Source: Flavobacterium galactosidilyticum
Lineage (GTDB): Bacteria > Bacteroidota > Bacteroidia > Flavobacteriales > Flavobacteriaceae
Reading direction: 5' to 3'
NCBI RefSeq assembly: GCF_020911945.1
Contig: NZ_CP087135.1
Span: forward strand, 3,088,001-3,152,000
Length of the DNA: 64,000 bases
The notes beneath the pieces are model-generated. The model had not been told where the DNA came from, ran no database searches, and saw only the letters and a list, made by a program, of their open reading frames with translations. Below, piece after piece: positions 17,935-27,066 of this stretch; the first letter of the stretch is position 1, and every line of letters starts with the position of its first letter. Both the position numbers and the translations under genes were made by a program.

Positions 17935-19113
17935 TTAGGATTCTATTCCTAAAACTTGTTGTGCCAAAGCAATCATTTTGGGAGTTCCTGTATGTTTATT
18001 TTTTTCATCCGATAATTTCACAACCGCTTCCCAATGACTATTTTCGGGTTTAGTATCTGTGAGTTTAATTACCATATTCATTGCAGGCAAGCCAACATCA
18101 TTACTGAAATTTGTTCCAATTCCGAAGGACATTTTTATTTTTCCTCGACAAAAATCGGCAATGACTTTTACTTTTTCAAAATTCAAGGAGTCGGAGAAAA
18201 CAATAATTTTTGATTTGGGATCTATTCCCATTTTTTCGTAATGTTCGATCGTTTTTTTGGCAAACTCAATTGGATCACCACTGTCGTGTCGGACACCATC
18301 AAAAAGTTTAGAATATTTTTTATTAAATTGTTCAAAAAAGACTTCGGTTGTATACGTATCCGTTAACGCAATCCCAAGATCACCTTGGTACACTTTTGTC
18401 CAATTTTCGAGACTTACAGCATTAGCTACTTTAAACCCGTATTCCGAAGCGTGATACATAAACCACTCATGAGCGTGTGTTCCTGACGGTTTTCTATTTT
18501 GTAACATTGCGAAATGCACATTGCTTGTTCCTAAAAAACTTTTTGAACCAAAAGTGTCTAATGTTTCATTAACCAATCTTTGGACTTCATAGGAGTGACG
18601 GCGACGGGTTCCGAATTCTAAAATCACAACTCCCAAACTATTGTAATTCTCTATTTTTTCTTTGGTGATTCGCTTCACTTCTTCATCATCTACACGAATT
18701 AAATTTTGAGAAGCATAAAAAAGTTCTGATATCAAAGCCATTAAGGGAACTTCCCAAAGAATCGTTCGGTACCAATATCCTTCAATGATTACTTTCAAAT
18801 CACTTCCGTTCTGCTCAATTGCAATTTCGGTAGGATCGTATTGGTAACCTTGTAAAAAATCCAAGTAGGTAGGATCTAAATAGGGACAATTATCAGCCAG
18901 GAAATTCTTTTCGGCTAATGTCAATTTTAGATGAATCATCGCATCAACTGCTTTACGAAGTAATTCCGCAAAATGAGGTGGAAATTCATGTTTACCTCGA
19001 TTAATAAATGCGTACCGAACTTTAGCCTTTGGAAAAAGTTTGATTACAGCGTGCTGCATAGTAAATTTGTAAAAGTCATTATCTAAAATCGAATGCAATT
19101 GAACTAAATTCAT
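17935..19113 (-). CDS. pncB: Nicotinate phosphoribosyltransferase
   Basis: A 392-residue enzyme of the PncB family that joins nicotinate to PRPP, using ATP, in the salvage route to NAD. Diagnostic blocks are LDNDFYKFTMQHAV near the N-terminus, EFGTRRRHSYEVQRLV with the phosphorylated histidine, FLGTSNVHFA, GTHAHEWFM and the late GVRHDSGDPIEF. The length is normal for the short bacterial form. It lies just 6 bp downstream of a flavin reductase gene on the same strand, so the two are co-transcribed. Confidence 0.92.
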   Translation of the reverse strand: MNLVQLHSILDNDFYKFTMQHAVIKLFPKAKVRYAFINRGKHEFPPHFAELLRKAVDAMIHLKLTLAEKNFLADNCPYLDPTYLDFLQGYQYDPTEIAIEQNGSDLKVIIEGYWYRTILWEVPLMALISELFYASQNLIRVDDEEVKRITKEKIENYNSLGVVILEFGTRRRHSYEVQRLVNETLDTFGSKSFLGTSNVHFAMLQNRKPSGTHAHEWFMYHASEYGFKVANAVSLENWTKVYQGDLGIALTDTYTTEVFFEQFNKKYSKLFDGVRHDSGDPIEFAKKTIEHYEKMGIDPKSKIIVFSDSLNFEKVKVIADFCRGKIKMSFGIGTNFSNDVGLPAMNMVIKLTDTKPENSHWEAVVKLSDEKNKHTGTPKMIALAQQVLGIES

Positions 19114-19119
19114 ATGTGG

Positions 19120-19644
19120 TTAAAAATTATCTGTAATTAGTTTTTGAAGTTCTTTTCGCAATTCGATATTGCTAATCCCCCCTTTTTCAATATCAAAATT
19201 AGTGTCAAAACTAGGTAAAGAGAATGTTGCTTTAATGTTTCCCCCATAAAATGGAAAAGCATTCTTAGCAATTCCTAATACACTTGCACCACCTTTGGCA
19301 CCTGTAGAAGTTGCCATTACAAGCATAGGTTTGTCTTGAAAAACATCTTTTCTAATTCTTGTACACCAATCGAATACATTTTTGAAAGCCGCTGAATAAT
19401 TACCATTATTTTCGGCAAGAGAAACTACTAAAATAGTAGCGGTAGCAATTTTATCCAAAAACGCCTGTGCAAGAGCATGCTTTCCTATTTCTTTTTCGAC
19501 ATCTATACTAAATAATGGCATCTGGAAATCGTTTAAATCAAGTACTTCCACTTCTGCATTTTCAAATAAATCAGCTGCATAAGCAGCTAATTTTTTATTG
19601 ATCGAGTTTTTACTAGGGCTTGCGCCAAAAGCTATAATCTTCAT
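19120..19644 (-). CDS. NADPH-dependent FMN reductase family protein
   Basis: A 174-residue flavodoxin-fold protein. The FMN phosphate loop is GASPSKNSINKKLA (7-20) and a second flavin contact is AENNGNYSAAFKNVFDW. A third conserved block, ATSTGAKGGASVLG, closes the site. Members reduce FMN, quinones, azo dyes or metals with NADPH in the cytoplasm; the real substrate cannot be told. It precedes pncB by 6 bp, so a link to pyridine nucleotide supply is possible but unproven. Confidence 0.85.
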   Translation of the reverse strand: MKIIAFGASPSKNSINKKLAAYAADLFENAEVEVLDLNDFQMPLFSIDVEKEIGKHALAQAFLDKIATATILVVSLAENNGNYSAAFKNVFDWCTRIRKDVFQDKPMLVMATSTGAKGGASVLGIAKNAFPFYGGNIKATFSLPSFDTNFDIEKGGISNIELRKELQKLITDNF

Positions 19645-19702
19645 AAAAGTTTATTTTTCTTAAATATACTAAAAATAAAATTATGCGGACTCTGTTTTCA
19701 TA

Positions 19703-19841
19703 CCCACATTGAAATGGAAAGCATTTTTCAGATCAATCTTATTTTTTCTTGATGAAAAAGAGCGACCAAAGGAAGCTCCTTTTTTATCGTAGAAAAAAAG
19801 ACGGATAGAAAAATCTTGAAGTAAAAAGCTGGAATAGGTCC
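19703..19841 (+). repeat. Intergenic repeat family, copy R4
   Basis: The core GAGCGACCAAAGGAAGCTCC followed by a T-run, the ACGGATAGAAAAATCTTGAAG block and the tail AAAAGCTGGAATAGGTCC are clear. The head (GAAATGGAAAGC) is degenerate. It lies on the plus strand between two minus-strand genes. Confidence 0.6.
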
Positions 19842-19848
19842 AAAAAAA

Positions 19849-19878
19849 AAGTCGAAAGCTATTACTAACTTTCGACTT
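19849..19878. terminator. Terminator after ychF
   Basis: A 10-bp perfect stem (arms 19849-19858 and 19869-19878). Read on the minus strand it is followed by nine or more Ts, as expected for a terminator of the gene ending at 19901. Confidence 0.8.
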
Positions 19879-19900
19879 AATACAGCTATGATTATTGTTT

Positions 19901-20995
19901 TTATACGTTAAAACGGAAATGCATTACATCACCATCTTTTACGATATATTCTTTTCCTTCTACTTTAAATTTTCCTGCTTCTTTACATTTAGCCTCTGAA
20001 CCGTACTGTACGAAATCCTCATAAGCAATAACTTCTGCACGGATAAAGCCTTTTTCGAAATCAGTATGAATTACTCCTGCAGCTTGTGGCGCAGTAGATC
20101 CAATATTAATTGTCCAAGCACGAACTTCTTTTACTCCTGCGGTAAAATACGTTTGTTGTTTTAGCAATTTATATGCTGCACGAATTAGAACGGATGCACC
20201 TGGCTCGCTCAACCCCATGTCTTCAAGAAAAACTTGGCGCTCTTCGTAGCTCTCTAACTCGGTAATATCTGCTTCAGCTCCTACAGAAAGTATAATAACC
20301 TCAGCATCTTCATCTTTTACTAATTCGCGAACTTGATCTACATATTTATTTCCGCTTACTGCTGAATTTTCATCTACATTACAAACATATAAAACTGGTT
20401 TTGCCGTAATCAGTTGGAAAGATTCCATCAAAACTTCCTCATCATTACCTTGCGGAGTTATTGTACGAGCTGATTTAGCTTGTAACAAAGACTCCCTGAT
20501 ACGATCTAAAAGTGCTTTTTCAGTTTGCGCTTCTTTATTTCCAGTTTTAGCAGCGCGATTTACTTTTTCCAAACGTTTTTCTACCGTTTCTAGATCTTTT
20601 AACTGCAACTCGATATCAATCGTTTCCTTGTCACGAATTGGGTTTACATTTCCATCAACGTGAACGATATTATCGTTATCAAAACAACGTAAAACGTGAA
20701 TAATCGCGTTACACTCTCTAATGTTTCCAAGAAATTGATTTCCTAATCCTTCACCTTTACTAGCTCCTTTTACCAATCCTGCAATATCAACGATATCAAC
20801 CGTAGCCATTTGAACACGCTCTGGTTTAACTAATTCTTCTAATTTTTCAATTCTTGGATCTGGTACATTTACCACTCCTATATTTGGTTCAATTGTACAA
20901 AAAGGAAAATTAGCACTTTGTGCCTTTGCATTTGACAAACAATTAAATAATGTTGATTTTCCAACATTTGGCAACCCTACAATTCCTGCTTTCAT
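19901..20995 (-). CDS. ychF: YchF/OLA1-family GTP/ATP-binding protein
   Basis: A 364-residue P-loop protein of the Obg-related YchF family. G1 is GLPNVGKSTLFN (7-18), the switch region FPFCTIEPNIGVV, and G3 DIAGLVKGASKGEGLGNQFL. In the family the G4 motif is altered so that ATP is preferred to GTP. A coiled-coil insertion (about 125-200) and a C-terminal TGS-like domain (from about 280, FTAGVKEVRAWTI) complete the protein. It associates with ribosomes and is tied to oxidative stress responses. A -7 element (minus strand, 21062-21069) lies 67 bp upstream. Confidence 0.93.
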   Translation of the reverse strand: MKAGIVGLPNVGKSTLFNCLSNAKAQSANFPFCTIEPNIGVVNVPDPRIEKLEELVKPERVQMATVDIVDIAGLVKGASKGEGLGNQFLGNIRECNAIIHVLRCFDNDNIVHVDGNVNPIRDKETIDIELQLKDLETVEKRLEKVNRAAKTGNKEAQTEKALLDRIRESLLQAKSARTITPQGNDEEVLMESFQLITAKPVLYVCNVDENSAVSGNKYVDQVRELVKDEDAEVIILSVGAEADITELESYEERQVFLEDMGLSEPGASVLIRAAYKLLKQQTYFTAGVKEVRAWTINIGSTAPQAAGVIHTDFEKGFIRAEVIAYEDFVQYGSEAKCKEAGKFKVEGKEYIVKDGDVMHFRFNV

Positions 20996-21309
20996 ACTAT
21001 TTTAGTTTACAAATAGCAGATGCCTGCTACACGTTTTTTTATAATTACTTTTTAAAGTTTGCAAATATAAGATTTAATAAATGTATGATAGCATATTCAA
21101 CAAATTAATGCGTGATAAAAATATTTTTATAACATTTTGAAGCACTTTCATACTTTTTTATAAAAATTTATTGATATCATAATTTAAATTACTGATTTTA
21201 GAAGAATAGTATTTTTTTTATGAATTAAAATTAATATACTAATATTATGTTAAAAAAATATTATATTGCAGTACTAATTACTGCTAACTAAAACCAAATT
21301 CATCAAATT
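20996..21309. other. Divergent intergenic region between ychF and the TonB receptor
   Basis: A very AT-rich 314-bp region. On the minus strand it carries TATATTTG at 21062-21069 as a likely -7 element for ychF, and a small hairpin with six-bp arms around 21014-21029 in the ychF leader. On the plus strand a six-bp hairpin (21268-21273 with 21279-21284, GCAGTA/TACTGC) lies in the leader of the receptor gene. No convincing plus-strand TAnnTTTG element was found, and no further gene is seen. Confidence 0.5.
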
Positions 21310-24018
21310 ATGAAAAAATTAATTTTACTTCTATTTCTACTAAACGCTTCTTTTCTTTTTGCTCAAAAAGAAATCTCAGGTGTGGTAAAAGACAATACAG
21401 GCGCTGCCTTACCAGGTGTAAATATTATTGAAAAAGGAACAACTAACGGAGTTTCAACTGAGTCGAATGGAGCTTACAGAATAAAAGTTAAAGACGGCGC
21501 AACTTTAGTTTTTAGCTACGTTGGATTTTCTAACATGGAAAAAGCCGCTACAAGCGCAACTATCAATGTTGTTTTATCTGAAGAAGGCGGACAAGCTTTA
21601 AGAGAAGTCCAAATTGTAGGATCAAGAAATACAAAGAGAACTGTTGTAAATTCAGCAGTTCCTATCGATATTATCAGCGTGAAAGATGTCACAACGCAAA
21701 GCGGAAAACTAGAAATAAATGAATTACTTCAATATGTTGCTCCTTCATTTAATGCAAACAAACAATCTGGTTCTGATGGTGCGGATCACGTAGATCCAGC
21801 ATCTTTAAGAGGTTTAGGTCCAGATCAAACTTTAGTTTTAATAAACGGAAAAAGGAGACATCAGTCGTCTCTTATCAATCTTTTTGGAACTCGTGGACGT
21901 GGAAATACAGGAACTGATTTAAATGCAATTCCTGCGGCTTCAATCAAAAGAATTGAAATACTTAGAGATGGTGCTGCAGCGCAATATGGTTCTGATGCTA
22001 TTGCGGGTGTAATCAATATTGTTTTAAATGACAATGTAAACGAACTAACTGGTACTGTAACTTACGGTGCTTTTAACACCAATGCTAAGGGAGATTTTCC
22101 AGTAGGAACGGCTAATACTGATGGGTACCGTTTAGACAAAAATGGAAATGGTAATTCATTTGGAAAAAATCAATCTTTTGACGGAGGATCTGTAAAGGTT
22201 GCTGCAAATTATGGTATTGCAATTGGTGAAAAAGGCGGTTTTGCAAACTTCACAACTGAATACATCAACAAAAATAAAACACTCCGTCCTGGATTCGATT
22301 TCAGAAAAGGATTTGGAGAAGCAGCAATTCAGGGTTTTAACCTTTTTGCGAACATGGCTATCCCTATATCGGACAAAACAGAATTTTACGCCTTTGGAGG
22401 AAGAAACTACAGAGATACTGACGCTTACGCATTTACAAGAAATGATGGACCACGTGTTGTAGAATCAATATATCCAGGGGGTTATACTCCTAGAATTACA
22501 TCAAATATCATCGACAACTCTATGGCGGTAGGATTTAGAACTGAAACTACTGGAGGATGGAAAATTGACATTAGTAACACATTTGGAAAAAACCTTTTTC
22601 ATTATTATACAAAAGGAACGATCAATGCTTCACTAGAAGGAGCATCTCCAACAGAATTTGATGCTGGTGGTCATAGTTTAAGTCAAAACACTACCAATTT
22701 TGATCTTTCTAAAAACTATCCCTCTGTAATGAATGGACTAAACCTTGCTTTTGGAGCAGAGTTTAGAACTGAAAAATTTAACATTTTTGCTGGTGAAGAA
22801 GGTTCATATGCAACGTATGACATTAGCAGAAGACCGATTATCGACCCTACCACACAAACAATCCCTTCTATCCCTAATCCGGATTACGACTCTGCAGATC
22901 CAGATTCTCCAATCGCTCTTCCAAGACCAGGAGGCTCTCAAGGATTTCCAGGATACAGCCCACTTAATGTTGTAGATAGAAGTAGAACCAATTTATCTTT
23001 ATACACAGATGCTGAGCTAGATATAACCGAAGCATTTTTAGTAAGTGGAGCCGTTCGTTTTGAAAACTACAGTGATTTTGGTAGCACATTGAATGGTAAA
23101 TTAGCAATGAGATTAAAAGCGAACAAAAATATCAATTTTAGAGGATCTGTAAGTACTGGTTTCCGTGCGCCATCATTAGCACAAGTATATTACAACTTAC
23201 GTTTTACGAATTTTAGTTCAGCTGGAGCAACCGAAGTTTTACTTTCGCCAAATAATAGTCCGGTGACGAAATCATTTGGAATAGAAAAATTGAACGAAGA
23301 AAAAGCAGTAAATGCCTCTTTAGGATTTACAGCTAATTACGGAGATTTTACAGCTACAATTGACGGATACTTGATTAATGTAAAAGACAGAATTGTATTA
23401 ACTGGTTATTTTGATGCAACTCCGTTAGGTGTTGGCGTTGATAAAGCACAATTTTTCGTAAATGGTGTTGATACTAAAACTACAGGATTAGACGTAGTAT
23501 TAGCGTGGAAAAAAACAATCAACGACAGTAAATTTGGGGTAACATTAGTGGGTAACATCAATGACATGAAAATTGACAAAGTAAAAAACGGTAATCTTCC
23601 AGCTGGTGCATTTTTTGGAGAGCGCGACAAAGGATTTTTATTAGCATCTGCTCCAAATAACAAATTTGGTTTAAATTTCAACTACAATAGAAAATCTTTT
23701 GATGCTGGATTAGCATTTACAAGATTTAGCGAGGTTAAATTACTAGATTATCAGATGGATGAAGATGTTGCGGACTATGGTTCATTTGCAAATCAAGTAA
23801 AAGCGGCAACTGATACTTACGGTGCAAAAATAGTAACTGACTTAACATTAGGTTATAAACTTAGTAAGTCAGCTAAAATCACTTTAGGTGCTAATAATTT
23901 ACTAAATGTTTACCCTGATCAGCAAGACGACTGGGTTGAAGGTGGTGGATATTGGGATGCAGTGCAAATGGGTTTTAGTGGCGCTTACTACTACGCTAGA
24001 CTTGGTTTTACATTCTAA
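21310..24018 (+). CDS. TonB-dependent receptor with carboxypeptidase-regulatory-like domain
   Basis: A 902-residue outer-membrane transporter. A signal peptide (about 1-19, ending LFAQ) is followed by the CarboxypepD_reg-like Ig-fold domain (EISGVVKDNTGAALPGVNI, to about 95). A plug domain comes next (about 110-225, with GLGPDQTLVLINGKRRHQ and EILRDGAAAQYGSDAIAGVINI). The 22-strand barrel ends in the aromatic YYARLGFTF. The substrate is unknown: no SusD-like, iron or sugar gene is adjacent. The strong Gly/Asn-rich barrel loops and lone position suggest it is not a classical SusC of a polysaccharide locus. A terminator follows 27 bp after the stop. Confidence 0.92.
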   Translation: MKKLILLLFLLNASFLFAQKEISGVVKDNTGAALPGVNIIEKGTTNGVSTESNGAYRIKVKDGATLVFSYVGFSNMEKAATSATINVVLSEEGGQALREVQIVGSRNTKRTVVNSAVPIDIISVKDVTTQSGKLEINELLQYVAPSFNANKQSGSDGADHVDPASLRGLGPDQTLVLINGKRRHQSSLINLFGTRGRGNTGTDLNAIPAASIKRIEILRDGAAAQYGSDAIAGVINIVLNDNVNELTGTVTYGAFNTNAKGDFPVGTANTDGYRLDKNGNGNSFGKNQSFDGGSVKVAANYGIAIGEKGGFANFTTEYINKNKTLRPGFDFRKGFGEAAIQGFNLFANMAIPISDKTEFYAFGGRNYRDTDAYAFTRNDGPRVVESIYPGGYTPRITSNIIDNSMAVGFRTETTGGWKIDISNTFGKNLFHYYTKGTINASLEGASPTEFDAGGHSLSQNTTNFDLSKNYPSVMNGLNLAFGAEFRTEKFNIFAGEEGSYATYDISRRPIIDPTTQTIPSIPNPDYDSADPDSPIALPRPGGSQGFPGYSPLNVVDRSRTNLSLYTDAELDITEAFLVSGAVRFENYSDFGSTLNGKLAMRLKANKNINFRGSVSTGFRAPSLAQVYYNLRFTNFSSAGATEVLLSPNNSPVTKSFGIEKLNEEKAVNASLGFTANYGDFTATIDGYLINVKDRIVLTGYFDATPLGVGVDKAQFFVNGVDTKTTGLDVVLAWKKTINDSKFGVTLVGNINDMKIDKVKNGNLPAGAFFGERDKGFLLASAPNNKFGLNFNYNRKSFDAGLAFTRFSEVKLLDYQMDEDVADYGSFANQVKAATDTYGAKIVTDLTLGYKLSKSAKITLGANNLLNVYPDQQDDWVEGGGYWDAVQMGFSGAYYYARLGFTF

Positions 24019-24045
24019 TACTATTTGTAGAAATATATTATTTAA

Positions 24046-24077
24046 AAAAAAGAGTTGTTGCAAGACAACTCTTTTTT
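24046..24077. terminator. Terminator after the TonB receptor gene
   Basis: A 13-bp perfect stem (arms 24046-24058 and 24065-24077) with A-run and T-run on its two sides. Confidence 0.85.
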
Positions 24078-24110
24078 GTTTGCTATTTTCAAACAAACAT
24101 TTAAAACATA

Positions 24111-24140
24111 AAAAAACCTGTTTGCATAAGCAAACAGGTT
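24111..24140 (-). terminator. Terminator after the ferredoxin gene
   Basis: An 11-bp perfect stem (arms 24115-24125 and 24130-24140, four-base loop). Read on the minus strand it is followed by Ts, placing it correctly for the ferredoxin gene that ends at 24168. Confidence 0.85.
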
Positions 24141-24167
24141 CTATACTAAATCGTAAGCCTAAGCTAC

Positions 24168-24518
24168 TTATTCGTTATGTAAAAATGCTTGTCTGTTTAG
24201 CAATGTTTCTTCTGACTCAACGTGATTATCATCAGGAATACAACAATCTACAGGACAAACTGCAGCACATTGTGGTTCGTCATGAAACCCTTTACATTCC
24301 GTACATTTCCCAGGAACGATGTAATAAACTTCGTCAGAAATAGGAGTTTGAGCATCGTCAGCGTCCACTTCAGTGCCATCAGGCAAAATTACTTTACCTG
24401 TCAGTCTCGTTCCGTCTTTATATCTCCAATCGTCTGCTCCCTCGTATATTGCTGTATTTGGGCACTCTGGTTCACATGCTCCACAATTGATACATTCGTC
24501 AGTTATAATTATTGCCAT
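24168..24518 (-). CDS. Dicluster [4Fe-4S] ferredoxin
   Basis: A 116-residue ferredoxin with two clusters. The first motif is [12 protein letters not shown] starting at Cys9 and the second [20 protein letters not shown], with an eight-residue insertion between its second and third cysteines, as in the Allochromatium/Azotobacter Fd type. Between the clusters an acidic stretch of some 45 residues ([15 protein letters not shown]) is longer than in clostridial ferredoxins. It carries electrons in the cytoplasm to an unknown partner. The divergent LuxC-like reductase is its neighbour, but such reductases use NADPH, so a link is not implied. Confidence 0.92.
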   Translation of the reverse strand: MAIIITDECINCGACEPECPNTAIYEGADDWRYKDGTRLTGKVILPDGTEVDADDAQTPISDEVYYIVPGKCTECKGFHDEPQCAAVCPVDCCIPDDNHVESEETLLNRQAFLHNE

Positions 24519-24585
24519 TTTACTATAGTATTTGGTTATTCAAGCTAAAAAAAACTGCAACAAGTCATTTTTGACTTTAAGTCTT

Positions 24586-24616
24586 TTGACTTTCGGCTTT
24601 TTAAAGCTTAATTTTG
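24586..24616 (+). promoter_or_regulatory. Bacteroidota promoter (TTG-N20-TAATTTTG)
   Basis: A -33 TTG at 24586-24588 (within TCTTTTGAC) and a -7 TAATTTTG at 24609-24616 are separated by 20 bases, within the usual 17-23. The ATG of the acyl-CoA reductase gene lies 38 bases beyond. Confidence 0.6.
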
Positions 24617-24654
24617 TGCAAAATTACAATCAAAACTATTCATAAACAAACATT

Positions 24655-25713
24655 ATGACATTAGAAACAAAAAAAAGTGTTTTTGTTGAATTAGGGAAAT
24701 TTTTAGCGCAATTTTCCGAGAATAACACTTTAAAGAATTCCGCGGTTTTGCATAACGAAACATTTTTTGATGCGTTCGTTGATTTAATTCATTTATCGCA
24801 GTCACATAATGGATGGTATACCCCAGAACAAGTGTACTTTTCGATTCAATCGTGGGCAGAAGCACTGACTGATGAAAACTTAAGCCAATGGCTTTCTGAA
24901 TATGATTTAGAAAAAAACAATTCTAAAAACGTTGCTTTAATTCTTGCAGGAAATATTCCGCTGGTAGGATTTCACGATTTTTTATCGGTATTAATTACTG
25001 GAAACAATGTATTAGTTAAGACATCATCTAACGACCAACATTTACTGCCTTTTTTAGCAAAATATATTATCGCTGTTGAGCCTGAATTTGAGAAAAGAAT
25101 AAAATTTATAGAAGGAAAGCTAGAAAATTTTGATGCAGTAATAGCCACTGGAAGCAACAATACCGCCCGTTATTTTGAATATTATTTTAAGGACAAACCT
25201 TCAATCATAAGAAAAAGCAGAAATTCAGTTGCTGTATTGACTGGTAATGAAACTAAGGAACAACTAGCTGCTTTAGGTGAAGATATTTTTAGATATTTTG
25301 GTTTAGGATGTCGAAATGTATCTAAACTTTTTGTTCCTAAAGACTATTCTTTTGTTGCTTTTTTCGAAGCCATTTTCGAATATCAGGATGTTATTCATTA
25401 TGAAAAGTATGCTAATAATTACGATTACAACAAAGCCGTTTTCTTGATGAGCAACTTTAAATTATTAGATAATGGGTTTTTAACACTAAAAGAAGATAAA
25501 AGCCACGCCTCTCCTATTTCAAGCGTTTTTTATGAAAATTACGAAACTGTGAGCGAACTTCAAAAGCGACTAGAAGCAGAAAGCGAACAAATACAGTGCA
25601 TTGTTAGCGATAATTTGATAGAAAACAGCGTAGATTTTGGACAAACTCAAAAACCTGCATTATGGAATTACGCAGATAACATCGATACTATTTCGTTTTT
25701 GTTAACAACATAA
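24655..25713 (+). CDS. Acyl-CoA reductase (LuxC-like)
   Basis: A 352-residue member of the LuxC/acyl-CoA reductase family. The candidate catalytic cysteine is Cys219 in FRYFGLGCRNVSKLF, which would hold the acyl thioester. Upstream are LAGNIPLVGFHDFL and AVIATGSNNTARYFEYYF, part of the NADPH-binding aldehyde-dehydrogenase-like fold. The family reduces acyl-CoA or acyl-phosphate groups to aldehydes in the cytoplasm. It is shorter than bacterial luciferase LuxC (about 480 residues), and no lux genes are present, so it is not part of a light-producing system. The gene precedes serC by 93 bp. Confidence 0.82.
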   Translation: MTLETKKSVFVELGKFLAQFSENNTLKNSAVLHNETFFDAFVDLIHLSQSHNGWYTPEQVYFSIQSWAEALTDENLSQWLSEYDLEKNNSKNVALILAGNIPLVGFHDFLSVLITGNNVLVKTSSNDQHLLPFLAKYIIAVEPEFEKRIKFIEGKLENFDAVIATGSNNTARYFEYYFKDKPSIIRKSRNSVAVLTGNETKEQLAALGEDIFRYFGLGCRNVSKLFVPKDYSFVAFFEAIFEYQDVIHYEKYANNYDYNKAVFLMSNFKLLDNGFLTLKEDKSHASPISSVFYENYETVSELQKRLEAESEQIQCIVSDNLIENSVDFGQTQKPALWNYADNIDTISFLLTT

Positions 25714-25806
25714 CTAAAAAACGTTAGATTATTGCTAGATATTTAACGTTATTTAAAATTCTATTACCGAAATTTGCCCTTTAATTTTTCGGATATAAAC
25801 TACACC

Positions 25807-26877
25807 ATGAAAAAACACAACTACAGCGCAGGACCTTGTATTTTACCGCAAGAAGTTTTTGAAAAATCAGCACAAGCAATATTAAATTTTAATGATTCAG
25901 GATTATCTATCTTAGAAATTTCGCATAGAAGTAAAGACTTCGTAGCGGTTATGGACGAGGCTAGAGCGCTTGCTATTGAGCTTTTAGGCCTTGAAGGAAA
26001 GGGATATAGTGCCTTATTTCTTGCTGGCGGAGCAAGCTTAGAATTCTTAATGGTTCCTTATAACTTAATGAAGGAAAACGGAAAAGCAGCGTACCTTGAT
26101 ACTGGTACGTGGGCTTCTGCAGCAATAAAAGAAGCAAAGTTTTTTGGAGACACAGTTATTGTAGCTTCATCAAAAGATCAAAATTATAACCATATTCCAA
26201 AAGGATATACTGTTCCTGCAGATGCAGATTATTTACACTGCACAAGTAACAACACGATTTTTGGGACACAAATGAAGGAATTTCCATCAGTGGATATGCC
26301 ATTAGTTTGCGACATGAGTTCAGATATATTTTCAAGAGTAATTGACTTTACGCAATTTGACATTATTTACGCAGGTGCACAAAAAAATATGGGACCAGCA
26401 GGAACGACTTTAGTTATTATCAAAGACGAAATTCTTGGTAAAAACGGAAGAGCAATTCCAAGTATGTTAGATTACGCTAAACATATTAAAGCAGAAAGTA
26501 TGTTTAATACTCCACCTGTTTTTCCAGTTTATGCGTCTTTATTGACGTTACAATGGTTGAAAAATCTTGGTGGTATAGCAGCAGTTGAAAAAATAAACAA
26601 TGCAAAAGCAGCTTTGTTATATGCTGAAATAGACAGAAATCCATTATTTAAAGGAGCTGCGGCTGTTAAAGACCGTTCTAACATGAATGCTACTTTCTTG
26701 TTGAATGATGAAGCTCATGCAGCAACATTTGACGCCATGTGGAAAGCAGCAGGAATCTCTGGATTGCCAGGACACCGCTCTGTAGGTGGTTACAGAGCTT
26801 CTATGTACAATGCACTTCCTATTGAAAGCGTACAAGTATTAGTTGACGTAATGAAAGAATTAGAGTCTAAAATATAG
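25807..26877 (+). CDS. serC: Phosphoserine aminotransferase
   Basis: A 356-residue class V aminotransferase that converts 3-phosphohydroxypyruvate and glutamate to phosphoserine in serine synthesis. The ATG at 25807 gives the standard N-terminus KKHNYSAGPCILP; the frame to 25774 adds eleven unmatched residues. The PLP-binding Lys193 lies in YAGAQKNMGPAG, FLAGGASLEF binds the PLP phosphate, and GLPGHRSVGGYRASMYNA near the end is the substrate-binding stretch. serA follows after a 189-bp gap filled largely by repeat R5, so the pathway genes are adjacent but perhaps no longer tightly co-transcribed. Confidence 0.95.
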   Translation: MKKHNYSAGPCILPQEVFEKSAQAILNFNDSGLSILEISHRSKDFVAVMDEARALAIELLGLEGKGYSALFLAGGASLEFLMVPYNLMKENGKAAYLDTGTWASAAIKEAKFFGDTVIVASSKDQNYNHIPKGYTVPADADYLHCTSNNTIFGTQMKEFPSVDMPLVCDMSSDIFSRVIDFTQFDIIYAGAQKNMGPAGTTLVIIKDEILGKNGRAIPSMLDYAKHIKAESMFNTPPVFPVYASLLTLQWLKNLGGIAAVEKINNAKAALLYAEIDRNPLFKGAAAVKDRSNMNATFLLNDEAHAATFDAMWKAAGISGLPGHRSVGGYRASMYNALPIESVQVLVDVMKELESKI

Positions 26878-26935
26878 TCTCTCTAACGAAGGAGGAATTT
26901 AGGAATACAAAAAACATTTTTTACAAGGGATTCTA

Positions 26936-27021
26936 GCCCCGATAGTAGTGAAAATCCTTTTTATGAGCCTTTTCGGCGACTAAAAAGATTGCAACAAATA
27001 GCGGGAAATAGCTCCTGAAAA
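26936..27021 (+). repeat. Intergenic repeat family, copy R5
   Basis: The head GCCCCGATAGTAGTGAAAATCC, given here in two parts as GCCCCGATAGTAG and TGAAAATCC, is intact. It is followed by GGCGACTAAAAAGATTGCAAC and AATAGCTCCTGAAAA. It shares head and ATTGCAAC block with R2 and the AGCTCC block with R1, R3 and R4. It separates serC from serA. Confidence 0.6.
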
Positions 27022-27066
27022 ATAATAAAAATTAACTTTGAGAACTGAAGGTCTTCTTTTCTCGCA

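Noticed and set aside
21310..24018. TonB receptor as part of a polysaccharide utilisation locus
   Set aside because: No SusD-like gene, glycoside hydrolase or sugar regulator lies near it.
23906..24343. Plus-strand frame of 145 codons across the end of the TonB receptor and the ferredoxin gene
   Set aside because: It runs through two terminators and antisense to the ferredoxin cysteine motifs; no plausible product.
24168..25713. Ferredoxin plus LuxC-like reductase as a light-producing or aldehyde-forming system
   Set aside because: The genes are divergent, no luxA, luxB, luxD or luxE homologue is present, and the reductase family does not need ferredoxin.
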